A DNA stretch of 64,000 nucleotides from Tamlana sp. I1. GTDB lineage: Bacteria; Bacteroidota; Bacteroidia; Flavobacteriales; Flavobacteriaceae. The notes beneath the pieces were generated by a model. It had not been told where the DNA came from. It did no database searches and worked only from the letters and a program-made list of their open reading frames with translations. Location of the stretch: NCBI RefSeq assembly GCF_015355625.1, contig NZ_JACLAF010000010.1:145947-209946 (forward strand), given 5' to 3'. This document shows, in pieces, positions 8,484 to 16,934 of this stretch (within the stretch, counting starts at the first letter, position 1; each line of letters begins with the position of its first letter). Position numbers and translations under genes: made by a program.

Positions 8484-9503
8484 CTATTGTAAATCTATTT
8501 GCAAACCAAAAAAGTTTGAATTTGCGGCGCTTGTATATTTAGCATAGGTATAACTAAAGCGCATTTTATTCATTTTAATGGAAAGCCCTGCGGAAAGTCC
8601 TGAAAAATTACGTTGATCTACTATTCGCAATTCCTCTCCCCTTCTAAAGTTATAACCCAAACGAATGTTGAAGCCGCTATCTGGAAATAATTCAACTCCT
8701 ACGATGGTATGACGAATCACCTGCCCTAAAAACCCAACCTTTTCGGAAGTTTCATTACCTTCTAAATCGCTTGTTGTTCTTGCTGGATTAGGCGAAGAAA
8801 TTGGCCATTTTTGCAAATTTTCTAATGTAACATGCCAACGAATGGGAACATTTTCTAGTTTTTGAGAAACCCCTAATGCCATTTCGAAAGGCAAACGCTC
8901 GTAAACATCGGCGTAGGTTGTTATTTGTGTTCCTAGGTTTCTAATTACGAATGCGGCATTTAAATCCATGTCTTCATTAATATAGATAAGTCCCATGTCG
9001 ACTGCCACTCCAAAAGAATTATACTGTTCTAATTTTGAAGAAATCAACTTAGCATTCGTTCCGAAATAAAAATCGGAGCGCCCCAATTGAAGCGCATAAC
9101 CTAAAGATAAAGCGGTTTCGTTTCCTGAAAAGGTTCCTGTAGAATTTCCATCTTCATCATAACCATCAAAAGTACCGTAATTAATATAAGTTACACCTGC
9201 ATGAAAAGTTTGTGTTCGTCTATCGAAAGTATATGCATAAGCAGCAGTACCGTAACTAATTCCGCCTAAATAACTGGTGTAATTTACTGCTAATTGATTA
9301 TCCATTTCAACATTAATAGTTGCTGGATTAAAAAATGGCTGTGTAACATCGTAATCGACATTTGTTAGCACTTTACCCCCTAATGCCGCCTGACGTGGTG
9401 AAGACACCAAGTTTAGGAATTGGTACGTAGATTCGCCTCCAACTTGAGCTGTTGCAGAAACACCAATGAGCAAACAAAAAAACGGGATAATTTTTTTTAG
9501 CAT
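8484..9503 (-). CDS. porQ: Type IX secretion system protein PorQ
   Basis: A 339-residue outer-membrane protein of the PorQ family. It has a signal peptide (MLKKIIPFFCLLIGVSATAQ), then the family opening GGESTYQFLNLVSSPRQAALGG and alternating aromatic beta-strands ending in NSNFFGLQIDLQ. PorQ takes part, with PorU/V/Z, in the attachment complex that processes proteins exported by the type IX system. The neighbouring cmk supports the call. The 46279-51531 lyase carries the matching type A sorting domain. Confidence 0.93.
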   Translation of the reverse strand: MLKKIIPFFCLLIGVSATAQVGGESTYQFLNLVSSPRQAALGGKVLTNVDYDVTQPFFNPATINVEMDNQLAVNYTSYLGGISYGTAAYAYTFDRRTQTFHAGVTYINYGTFDGYDEDGNSTGTFSGNETALSLGYALQLGRSDFYFGTNAKLISSKLEQYNSFGVAVDMGLIYINEDMDLNAAFVIRNLGTQITTYADVYERLPFEMALGVSQKLENVPIRWHVTLENLQKWPISSPNPARTTSDLEGNETSEKVGFLGQVIRHTIVGVELFPDSGFNIRLGYNFRRGEELRIVDQRNFSGLSAGLSIKMNKMRFSYTYAKYTSAANSNFFGLQIDLQ

Positions 9504-9600
9504 ATTTAGGATACAAAGGAAATAAAAAATTTCTTCAAAATCTTAATATAATTCAGTTGAATTGACTTGTAAATACATTCAAATTAAATTTTTTATTTAA

Positions 9601-9625
9601 AACCCTGCTTTCGCAAGAATGACAA
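9601..9625 (+). repeat. Short REP-like motif
   Basis: ACCCTGCTTTCGCAAGAATG resembles the short palindromic CCTGC-TTTCG-CAGG motif scattered between genes in many flavobacterial genomes (knowledge, not computed here). One arm is imperfect (GCAAG). It lies in the 227-base gap between porQ and the alkB-like gene. Confidence 0.35.
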
Positions 9626-9730
9626 CCGTAAAATAAACCCATTTAAAGTTATTGTTTAGGAAGTCAGTCTTAAAACGACAGCATGTATCATTTATTTTAA
9701 ATAAACATAAGTTCTAATCCGTTTTTATAC

Positions 9731-10339
9731 TCATGGTTTAGTCTCTATCGTTCTAAAAGTTAAATTAATTCTAGGACTTATTACTTTTTTGGTTGGAGGT
9801 AAACGGTGTAGCCAATTGGTTTGTGTGCTGCCTTTCATAACCAATAAACTTCCTTTTTCTAAAATAACCGAAACCGTTTGTTTAATTTCTTTATGTTTAA
9901 ACATGAATTTACGTTCTGCTCCAAAACTTAAGGAAGCAATTGCTCCATTTTTTTTCAAATCTTTTTCACCATCACTATGCCAAGCCATCCCCTCTGCGCC
10001 ACTGTGATAAAGATTTAGTAAGCAAGAATTAAACGTTTCACCTGTTTTATGTTCTATAAGGGCCTTTAGCTCCAAAAGTTCTGGTGTCCATGGTAAAGCC
10101 GATTTTGTAGTTTTAGAATAAGTATAATCAAAGGGTTTATCGCCATACCAAGCTACTTTTCGTTTGGTAACAATTAGTTTTCCAAAAATGATGGCTTTGT
10201 CGTTTTCCCATTGAATATCATGTAATAATTGCTCGAAATAATGCTGTGATTTTTCTAAATTCATCACAGGACCATAATAATTTACTTCGCCATCAAAAGG
10301 TAGAATATTGGGGTTTGGTATATTATTAAATAAGTCCAT
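9731..10339 (-). CDS. AlkB-like Fe(II)/2-oxoglutarate dioxygenase
   Basis: A 202-residue enzyme of the ALKBH2/3-like AlkB group, which oxidatively removes alkyl damage from DNA bases. The iron ligands are in WHSDGE (HxD) and HRLPPT, the 2-oxoglutarate arginine is in RINLTFR, and NLYHSGAEGMAWHSDGE is the family core. FNSCLLNLYHSG and ASLSFGAERKFMFKHK match the usual jelly-roll strands. It stands alone between porQ and a palindromic repeat. Confidence 0.9.
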   Translation of the reverse strand: MDLFNNIPNPNILPFDGEVNYYGPVMNLEKSQHYFEQLLHDIQWENDKAIIFGKLIVTKRKVAWYGDKPFDYTYSKTTKSALPWTPELLELKALIEHKTGETFNSCLLNLYHSGAEGMAWHSDGEKDLKKNGAIASLSFGAERKFMFKHKEIKQTVSVILEKGSLLVMKGSTQTNWLHRLPPTKKVISPRINLTFRTIETKP

Positions 10340-10521
10340 GTATAAAATTTGAGCTATTTACAAATATCCAAAAAGTTATAAATCTTAGGTTATGAAAACA
10401 CTTAAAAATTCAAGAAAAAAAACCTCAAAATACAATTATAAAAGTGAGAAAGAGAAACTAAAAGCAACCTAAAAACAGGATACAGTACTAAGCTTTATAT
10501 GTCTATTGATTAAACAAAAAA

Positions 10522-10646
10522 GAGGCTATCTGAAAAGTATCCTTGATGTCATTTTCAGCTTGTCGAAATATTTTTAATTGATTGCTAAACAATAGCGGTT
10601 TCGATATGCTGAAAAATCAAACTTAATTTACTTTTAAGATGGCCTC
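10522..10646 (+). repeat. Dispersed palindromic repeat, copy B (125 bp)
   Basis: The ends are 17-base inverted repeats, GAGGCTATCTGAAAAGT and ACTTTTAAGATGGCCTC. Over its full length the element aligns with the reverse complement of 24747-24877, sharing long blocks such as CTTGATGTC, TGTCGAAATATTTTTAA and TTGATTGCTAA. It lies 39 bases downstream of purC; on the minus strand the element ends in GCCTC followed by T residues, so it could end purC transcription. No target-site duplication was seen. Confidence 0.85.
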
Positions 10647-10684
10647 TTATTCTATAAATTTAGAACAATAAACGCGCTAAACGC

Positions 10685-11632
10685 TTATTTTAAATAGGCT
10701 AAAACATTAGCCTCAATACGCTCTTGAATATTACTTACATCGGCTTTTACAAAAGTTTCGCCTGTTATGTTTTCGTAAAGTTCGATATAGCGCTCGCTAA
10801 CCGATTGAATGTATTCATCGCTCATAAATGGAACTTTTTGTCCTTCTAAACCTTGAAAACCGTTTGAAATTAACCATTGGCGTACAAACTCTTTACTTAA
10901 TTGTTTTTGCGCTTCGCCTTTATCTTGACGTTCTTGATACCCTTCAGCATAAAAATAACGTGATGAATCTGGCGTATGAATTTCATCAATTAACACTATT
11001 TGTCCGTCTTTAGTTTTTCCAAATTCATATTTAGTATCTACTAAAATTAAACCTCTTGATGCGGCAATTTCAGAACCACGTTGAAATAATTTACGGGTAT
11101 AATCTTCTAATACAATATAATCTGCTTCTGAAACGATTCCCTTTTTCAAAATATCTTCACGAGAAATATCTTCATCATGATCGCCCATTTCTGCTTTGGT
11201 TGCAGGCGTAATAATAGGTTCTGGAAAAGCATCGTTTTCTTTTAGCCCTTCTGGCATTGGCACTCCGCAAAGCATGCGTTTTCCGGCTTTGTACTCGCGC
11301 GCTGCATGCCCCGACATATAACCCCGAATTACCATTTCTACTTTAAAAGGTTCGCATAAATGACCAACCGCCACATTTGGGTCTGGTGTTGCAGTTAACC
11401 AGTTAGGAACTAAATCCTCTGTAGCCGCCATCATTTTGGTTGCTATTTGATTTAGAATTTGCCCTTTGTAAGGAATCCCTTTTGGCATTACAACATCGAA
11501 AGCTGAAAGTCTATCGGTTGCTACCATAACCAATTCTTCATCGTTAATATTATACACGGCTCTTACTTTCCCTTTGTAAAGACTCTTTTGTCCTGGAAAA
11601 TTGAAATTGGTATCAATTATTGTGTTACTCAT
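10685..11632 (-). CDS. purC: Phosphoribosylaminoimidazole-succinocarboxamide synthase
   Basis: SAICAR synthetase, purine pathway: CAIR + aspartate + ATP to SAICAR. The length of 315 residues matches the longer type found in Bacteroidota and eukaryotes, rather than the about 240 residues of E. coli. Motifs include [44 protein letters not shown] ([14 protein letters not shown]) and LVDTKYEFG...[14 protein letters not shown]. It begins [21 protein letters not shown] monocistronic gene; copy B of the palindromic repeat follows it. Confidence 0.97.
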   Translation of the reverse strand: MSNTIIDTNFNFPGQKSLYKGKVRAVYNINDEELVMVATDRLSAFDVVMPKGIPYKGQILNQIATKMMAATEDLVPNWLTATPDPNVAVGHLCEPFKVEMVIRGYMSGHAAREYKAGKRMLCGVPMPEGLKENDAFPEPIITPATKAEMGDHDEDISREDILKKGIVSEADYIVLEDYTRKLFQRGSEIAASRGLILVDTKYEFGKTKDGQIVLIDEIHTPDSSRYFYAEGYQERQDKGEAQKQLSKEFVRQWLISNGFQGLEGQKVPFMSDEYIQSVSERYIELYENITGETFVKADVSNIQERIEANVLAYLK

Positions 11633-12115
11633 TTTAAATAGATTTATAGTCTTGTGCTAGATGCTCGTTAATGCGTTAAGCCGTTCCTAGCGTTACCTTG
11701 TTTCTTCAATATATTTCACTCAATACTCTTTTTAAACGCTTCATTTCTTAACGAAAGTACAGCTAAAAAGTCCAATGAAAATATTGCGCAAAATAAAGTA
11801 AAATATATTAATTCTATCATTTGAATTTAGACTATTACATCTTGATTAACGTATGAAACCAACAAAAGCCTTAAAAAACGTAGATTTTATTCAATAATTT
11901 TTGGTGTAAGCCGTTTTGAAGCACAAATTTTTCAACTAGTTTATAACTATGAGACGAGGAAAAGCATTGTTTTACACAGCTCCTGAAAAATTTCCTTTTG
12001 AGGTGCTGATTATTATCCTGAATCCATATTTAATAACGAGTTTCACAAAAATTAAAACTAACTTTATACATTATGTAACTTTTATAAGTTTACTTAAACC
12101 TATTTAATTAAAACT
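11633..12115. other. Gene-free stretch between purC and the VOC gene
   Basis: This 483-base divergent region must hold the promoters of purC (minus) and the VOC gene (plus). On the minus strand 11752-11759 reads TACTTTCG, one base from the -7 consensus. A 52-codon frame at 11949-12107 begins with ATG but has no recognisable composition or domain and is not called. Nothing else is seen. Confidence 0.5.
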
Positions 12116-12124
12116 TTGAAAAAA

Positions 12125-12511
12125 ATGCTTACTTTTTCATTAAATCATATTGCGCTTTCTGTTAAAAATGTTGATAAATCTGTTGATTTTTATAAAAAAG
12201 TACTTCAGCTTAAAGAGATTGAAAACACAGCTTCAAAATCAAAAACAAGATGGTTATTACTGAGTGAAGGCAAACAAATACATTTAATTCCCCGCTCAGA
12301 TGCTGAAATAAAAGTCAATAAAGCTGTTCATTTTGCATTAGCTACTCCCGACATCAATGCTTTTATCAAACATTTAGAAACTTTAAACATCGAATATTCC
12401 GATTGGCTCGATACACCAAAGAAAGATTATATTAGAAAAGACGGCATAAAACAAGTCTATTTTCAAGATATAAATGGCTATTGAATTGAAGTGAACGACG
12501 CTATTGAATAA
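12125..12511 (+). pseudogene. VOC (glyoxalase/bleomycin-resistance-like) gene interrupted by TGA
   Basis: The frame encodes a VOC-fold protein (FSLNHIALSVKNVDKSVDFYKKVL, VHFALATPDINAFIKHLE, KQVYFQDINGY) but stops at a TGA at 12482-12484. Reading through gives I-E-V-N-D-A-I-E and a TAA at 12509-12511. In the family this segment is normally DPDGYWIEL, so the TGA stands where TGG (Trp) is expected and removes the last strand with its glutamate, one of the usual metal ligands. The two histidine positions (NHIAL, VHFAL) remain. ATG at 12125 is preferred over TTG at 12116. Either a recent nonsense mutation or a sequencing error. Confidence 0.8.
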
Positions 12512-12519
12512 GAATTAAT

Positions 12520-12547
12520 TTTGTTTCTGATAAAACCACTCACTAAC
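12520..12547 (+). repeat. Direct repeat flanking higBA, left copy
   Basis: A 21-base block beginning TTTGTTTCTGATAAAACC is identical to 13378-13398, and CACTAAC follows in both after a 2-base length difference. It begins 8 bases after the end of the extended VOC frame. The two copies are 858 bases apart and enclose the higBA pair. Confidence 0.85.
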
Positions 12548-12601
12548 AATTTAAGCCAATAAATCTATAGTATTCAATTCTTTAACCCGTAAAAAGTTGT
12601 T

Positions 12602-12970
12602 TTATTTTGAAAGCTGATAATTATTTACCAAAACTGAAGCTGAAATATGTAAAACGCGCTCCAATTCTCTAATCATCTCAACAGTCAGTTTTTTCTTTTT
12701 ATTCAAAATTTCTGAAACTCTACTTTTTCCTCCAATGATGCCAACTAAGTCTTTTTGTTTTAGATTCATTTCTTCCATTCTAATTTTTATGGCTTCAATA
12801 GGGTCTGGAGCTTCAATAGGATAATATTGATTTTCATAATTATCAATAAGCATTGATAATATTTCAGCTTCATCTCCCTCTTTTGTATCAGGAGCAGCAT
12901 CAAATATAACTTCAAGTCTTTCTAGAGCTTTATCGTAATCTTGCTCCGTTTTTATAGGTTTTATTTTCAT
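12602..12970 (-). CDS. higA: Antitoxin HigA (XRE family)
   Basis: A 122-residue antitoxin. The N-terminal part (EQDYDKALERLEVIFDAAPDTKEGDEAEILSML) is the HigA-specific region and the C-terminal part is an XRE-type helix-turn-helix (RMEEMNLKQKDLVGIIGGKSRVSEILNKKKKLTVEMIREL). It neutralises HigB and should bind its own promoter. It is 12 bases downstream of higB, the toxin-first order typical of higBA. Confidence 0.92.
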   Translation of the reverse strand: MKIKPIKTEQDYDKALERLEVIFDAAPDTKEGDEAEILSMLIDNYENQYYPIEAPDPIEAIKIRMEEMNLKQKDLVGIIGGKSRVSEILNKKKKLTVEMIRELERVLHISASVLVNNYQLSK

Positions 12971-12982
12971 GATCTTAATTTA

Positions 12983-13279
12983 TTAAATGGTGTCGGCATC
13001 TATTTTATCGTATTCGGAATGCGTACCAACAAATCTTATAAATGCCCATTGCCTGTCAAAATTAAATTTCACAATCAATCTATAAGAATTTCCTTTTATG
13101 TTGAAAACGATTCGACTATCTTTTAATATACTGGCATTTATGTAGGTTTGCTTAACATCATTAGGAGATGTCCAATTTGAGTTTTTAGCTGTTTCATACC
13201 AGGTTTTCAAATATTGTTCAGAGTCAGCATGCTTTTCCCAAAACACTCTTAATGTTCTCTTTGCAATTATTCTTTTCAT
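12983..13279 (-). CDS. higB: Toxin HigB (ribosome-dependent mRNA interferase)
   Basis: A 98-residue toxin of the HigB family (RelE superfamily), which cleaves mRNA on translating ribosomes. The family pattern is clear: IIAKRTLRVFWEKH at the start, YRLIVKFNFDRQWAFIRFVGTHSEYDKIDADTI at the end. Transcribed from a promoter at 13296 with a palindrome that HigA probably binds. Confidence 0.93.
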   Translation of the reverse strand: MKRIIAKRTLRVFWEKHADSEQYLKTWYETAKNSNWTSPNDVKQTYINASILKDSRIVFNIKGNSYRLIVKFNFDRQWAFIRFVGTHSEYDKIDADTI

Positions 13280-13295
13280 AAATAAAATTCTAATG

Positions 13296-13333
13296 CAAAT
13301 GTAAAAAAAGTTCTCGAATAAAGAACTTTTTTT
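13296..13333 (-). promoter_or_regulatory. higBA promoter and palindromic operator
   Basis: On the minus strand 13303-13296 reads TACATTTG, an exact -7 box, 17 bases from the higB ATG. Directly upstream lies a perfect 12-bp inverted repeat, AAAAAAAGTTCT (13303-13314) and AGAACTTTTTTT (13322-13333), with a 7-base spacer. A palindrome filling the -7 to -33 interval is where a HigA-HigB repressor complex would act; binding is inferred. Confidence 0.75.
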
Positions 13334-13377
13334 GTTGTTTAAGTAACGCGTAACGATGTTATATAATCCAATTAAAC

Positions 13378-13407
13378 TTTGTTTCTGATAAAACCACTTA
13401 CACTAAC
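13378..13407 (+). repeat. Direct repeat flanking higBA, right copy
   Basis: The second copy of the block at 12520-12547. The first 21 bases are identical; CACTAAC follows after TA. Confidence 0.85.
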
Positions 13408-13467
13408 TCAATCTAATGTATTTGGGTATTGATGCTTTAATACTACGCAGTTAACAAATTAATCTAT

Positions 13468-15471
13468 TTATTCTTTATCCGAAGTCAAAAATTCAATAGC
13501 GGTTTGAAGCACTACGTCTTCACATTGTTGTTTTTTTAATTCATTTTCTAAGGTGATTGGTACGCGAATATCTGGTGTCACACCTTTTCCTTCTAAATTA
13601 ACTTCTTTGGTATTTGCAAAATAGGTTTGACCACCTGTGTAAGTAAACACCTGTTTTTTAGGTAATGTTACCACCGCTAAAATACCACCGGCGCCTTCTG
13701 TACCATGTTCTGCTATAACGGTGGCTCTGTTTTGAGATTGTAAATATTGTGAAAAGTATTCGGCAGCACTAGCCGATTTATCATCAACCAAAACAACAAT
13801 TTTACCAGAATAATAAAGATTAGACTTAGGTGAATAGATTTTCATATTATTACTCCCTGCCTTTATAAATTCGTGCTGTTTCGGATCGTAATTATACAAA
13901 TCTAACCAATTAAGCGGTGCAGGATTTTGCTCTGAAAAAAAATAAGAAGTCATCGTATACATCAAAATAAGAAGACCTCCTGAATTACCTCTTAAATCTA
14001 TAATTATGCCTTTTCTATCATTTACTTTTGATAAAAAACCCTCGTAGGTCGCCAAAGTTACAGGTATTTCCTCAAAATTTTTCCATCGGATGTAGCCAAT
14101 ATTGCCCTCGTTGAAAAACTTATAACTAATTTGTAAGTCAGACTCATTACTGTCGCAAGATTTTTCAGAATAAGTGAAACTGTCAGCATCCTGAGTAACT
14201 AATTGCACCTTTTGAGGTTTCGTTTGATTAGGATTCTTATACGCTACGGCAACATTGGTGCCTATCGGGAAATTGAAAAAGAAGTTTATACGTTCTAAAG
14301 CAATAGATTCATCCGTGCCTTTACTGGTGTTTATGGGGATATCCTCCATATGCTCTGCTGGTGTCTTTCCATTAACACTTACGATTTCGGTACCTACTAC
14401 CCAACCCGCTTTTTTAGCAGGTGAGTTTTCTGCTATCGTTGTAACTACAAAACGACCATCTGAAAGTTCGACTACAGACACACCAAGCGAACCGCCCCAA
14501 AGTTCCCCCAGTTTTTTATAGTACTTACTCACTAAGGCCATATCATAGCTGGATGTTTGTACATGGGCATCTTTAAGTGAAATAGATAGGTCTTTTATAG
14601 CAATAAAATAATCTCCGGTATCCTTTCTTTTTTCCGCGTCTTTAATCTCATCCTGATACTTGGCTCTAATTTTTTCCCAATCCAGGTTTCTCTTTTTTGT
14701 ATAAGCATAGCGTTCTTTTAGGAGATCGATAAGTGCATTATAAGCTTCAACTAAGCCCATTTCAGAAAAATCTGGGGCATCGTTTTTGGCAGTTGGTTCC
14801 AACAAATCCATAACACCATTAGAGTCACGACTAAATTGAATAGAACCATCACCTTTTATAGTCGCCAGAGTATAGCCTGTTTCCAGATTGGTTACTTGAT
14901 CATCATCGGTAAACATTTTTTTATCCTTACCCCAATTTTTAGGGAATACTTGCTTATTGTCTGAAGCATAAATTAAAAGGGTACCCTCTGAAATTTGTTC
15001 CGTTTCAGAATTTAATGTTACCGATTGATACCCGTTTTGTTCTAATTGATCTAAATAGGAATCACCATACATATTCAGTCCTATTTGCGTATAAAAAACT
15101 TGCACCCCTTGTTTGGAGCTGTTTTTCTTATCAAAATTGACGAACCTCCCATTTGGTTGGATGGGTAAATCTATTTCGAAAGTTGTAGGTGACGGATAAA
15201 TAGGACTTGTAGAGCGTCCTAAAATCTGACTTTTCATAGGAACAAATAAACTATCGGCATCGCCTTTTATAGCATAGGAAAAATCCATTAAGGCAAAGGT
15301 TGGGCTATGGTAGTATTTAGGAATCAAATAACTTTTGTAATCTAGTTTTCCTGATATTTTCTTTACACCATTTTCTGTTTGCGCTTCTACTCCACCTCCT
15401 AAAAACAAAAGTACTAGTGGCAAAATTGCTAGTTTCAAAATTTTAAAATCTAGATGTTGTTTTGGTTTCAT
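13468..15471 (-). CDS. Secreted S41 family peptidase with PDZ domain
   Basis: A 667-residue C-terminal-processing-protease-like enzyme. Order: signal peptide (about residues 10-30, ILPLVLLFLGGGVEAQ), an N-terminal region of about 220 residues without recognised domain, a helical stretch (AYNALIDLLKERYAYTKKRNLDW), a PDZ domain (LGVSVVELSDGRFVVTTIAENSPAKKAGWVVGTEIVSVNG), then the S41 core with GIIIDLRGNSGG and LVDDKSASAAEYF, whose middle serine is the expected nucleophile, and HGTEGAGG. It would act in the periplasm or be exported. Single gene. Confidence 0.88.
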   Translation of the reverse strand: MKPKQHLDFKILKLAILPLVLLFLGGGVEAQTENGVKKISGKLDYKSYLIPKYYHSPTFALMDFSYAIKGDADSLFVPMKSQILGRSTSPIYPSPTTFEIDLPIQPNGRFVNFDKKNSSKQGVQVFYTQIGLNMYGDSYLDQLEQNGYQSVTLNSETEQISEGTLLIYASDNKQVFPKNWGKDKKMFTDDDQVTNLETGYTLATIKGDGSIQFSRDSNGVMDLLEPTAKNDAPDFSEMGLVEAYNALIDLLKERYAYTKKRNLDWEKIRAKYQDEIKDAEKRKDTGDYFIAIKDLSISLKDAHVQTSSYDMALVSKYYKKLGELWGGSLGVSVVELSDGRFVVTTIAENSPAKKAGWVVGTEIVSVNGKTPAEHMEDIPINTSKGTDESIALERINFFFNFPIGTNVAVAYKNPNQTKPQKVQLVTQDADSFTYSEKSCDSNESDLQISYKFFNEGNIGYIRWKNFEEIPVTLATYEGFLSKVNDRKGIIIDLRGNSGGLLILMYTMTSYFFSEQNPAPLNWLDLYNYDPKQHEFIKAGSNNMKIYSPKSNLYYSGKIVVLVDDKSASAAEYFSQYLQSQNRATVIAEHGTEGAGGILAVVTLPKKQVFTYTGGQTYFANTKEVNLEGKGVTPDIRVPITLENELKKQQCEDVVLQTAIEFLTSDKE

Positions 15472-15697
15472 GTGATTGGTGTTGTTTGTTTGAATTTAGA
15501 ATTTAGGTTTGGACTTAAATTAGTTCGCGAAAATAAAAGTACTTATTTTCCGATAAGCACTTAGCTAAATCTTTATATTTTGTTTTTTCTTTTATGTACT
15601 AAAGCCTGATCAAAAAATTTGTTGAACTTAATAAACATTCCTAACCCTAGAATTAGGACCAAAAACCGTATTAATTATAGCCATTATTGCAATAGAT

Positions 15698-16771
15698 TCA
15701 TTCTATAGTTAATTCAAATTCCTTCTCTATATGATTCTTAGGATAGAACAAGATGAAATTAAGCATTACATCAGATGATGAAAATGCTCTGTACTTATTT
15801 CCCCATACTTTGGCTGCTTTTTCTTTTGGTTGTTTTGAGTTTAAAATCTCTATAAATATAGGTCGAACAATCTTTTTATAATCATAAAAAGACAAATTTG
15901 GGTCAGCTTTAAATATATCATAATTAACTTTAGAAACCGCCATACCCCCCTCTGGAATTGAAGTAGCATCAGAAGGAATACTTTTATCATCATTTTTTAG
16001 TTTTTCAAAATTGAAATATGGTATTTGTGATATTCTATTTCCATAATCATCAATATTAACAAAAGAAAAATTAATTTCTTCCGTATTCTGTTTGAAATCT
16101 AAAATGACTTTGTTTTCATAAAAATCTATAACTTTAAAATCTAGGCTTCCTATTTTTAAAGATTGACCTTTATTTAACTTATTAATTTTAACATAATGGT
16201 AATCCAGGATAAAACTACTTTTAAATTTAATTTTTCCTTTTAAATTTTCCTTATTCTCTTTGGAACTTATTTTGAAAGATTTAGTAATAGTCTTCCAATC
16301 ATTAGAATATGATTTACCATCTTTAAAACCAGATGAAAATTTTGAACCAAAGGTTACACTACCATCCTTTTTTATTTGAATATTTTTAAGATTTTGATCT
16401 TTAATTTGATTATTGAGAATTAATAGTTTAAAAATATTTGATAGTCCTCCTTTTATATAAGAAGGAAAATAAGAATCAAATTCTATAACAAGGTCAGAAA
16501 AAGGATCGTCTATAATTTTAATTTTTGAGTTTATAGCTAATGTATCTAATGCACTCTCCAATTGTTTATTAGTATATTTTTTCTCTACCCAAGGAAGCTT
16601 ATAGTTTTCATCTAATTCTGAATAATACTTTTGGTTTTTAAAAAGCCCAGAATTCATCCCGTACATTATTTTTTCATAGATTTCAATTTCATCTACTTTT
16701 GTGGAATCAATTTCTTGCCCTAAGACTGTTAATGAAAAAAGACTGAATATTATAATACCTGTTTTTTTCAT
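15698..16771 (-). CDS. Exported protein of unknown function
   Basis: A 357-residue protein with a clear signal peptide (MKKTGIIIFSLFSLTVLGQE) and no domain I recognise. It is rich in lysine, isoleucine and asparagine, lower in GC than the neighbouring core genes, and contains beta-type stretches (IKFKSSFILDYHYVKINKLNK, KVILDFKQNTEEINFSFVNI). It sits in an accessory stretch between the S41 protease and a palindromic element that directly precedes its start. The composition and position suggest an acquired gene, but there is no mobility gene. Confidence 0.7.
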   Translation of the reverse strand: MKKTGIIIFSLFSLTVLGQEIDSTKVDEIEIYEKIMYGMNSGLFKNQKYYSELDENYKLPWVEKKYTNKQLESALDTLAINSKIKIIDDPFSDLVIEFDSYFPSYIKGGLSNIFKLLILNNQIKDQNLKNIQIKKDGSVTFGSKFSSGFKDGKSYSNDWKTITKSFKISSKENKENLKGKIKFKSSFILDYHYVKINKLNKGQSLKIGSLDFKVIDFYENKVILDFKQNTEEINFSFVNIDDYGNRISQIPYFNFEKLKNDDKSIPSDATSIPEGGMAVSKVNYDIFKADPNLSFYDYKKIVRPIFIEILNSKQPKEKAAKVWGNKYRAFSSSDVMLNFILFYPKNHIEKEFELTIE

Positions 16772-16795
16772 TTTTTAATTTTTGGTAACGGCTAC

Positions 16796-16907
16796 ATGTA
16801 TAATTTAGTTGCGTATTTCGGGACTAATTTAACAAACAAAACTGAGAGCGAGAAAATTCCGAAGGAATTTGCCAAGTAATGACTGACCAAAGCAATTAAT
16901 TATACAT
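16796..16907. repeat. Palindromic intergenic element beside the GIY-YIG gene
   Basis: Long imperfect inverted arms, ATGTATAATTTAGTTGC (16796-16812) and GCAATTAATTATACAT (16892-16907), enclose an inner perfect hairpin AAATTCC-GAA-GGAATTT (16854-16870). TTGTTGTGTG follows at 16909-16918 and its inverse CACACAACAA occurs at 17778-17787, past the other end of the GIY-YIG gene. The element begins 28 bases past the end of the GIY-YIG coding frame. The shape recalls a gene-cassette recombination site, but the integron core consensus (GTTRRRY) is not present. Confidence 0.6.
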
Positions 16908-16934
16908 ATTGTTGTGTGAAGTACTTTTTCGTAC

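Noticed and set aside
11949..12107. 52-codon frame starting with ATG
   Set aside because: No domain, signal or conserved-looking composition, and it occupies the promoter region of the VOC gene.
16796..16907. Integron attC site
   Set aside because: The arms lack the GTTRRRY / RYYYAAC core sequences and no integrase gene is seen; kept only as a cassette-like palindrome.
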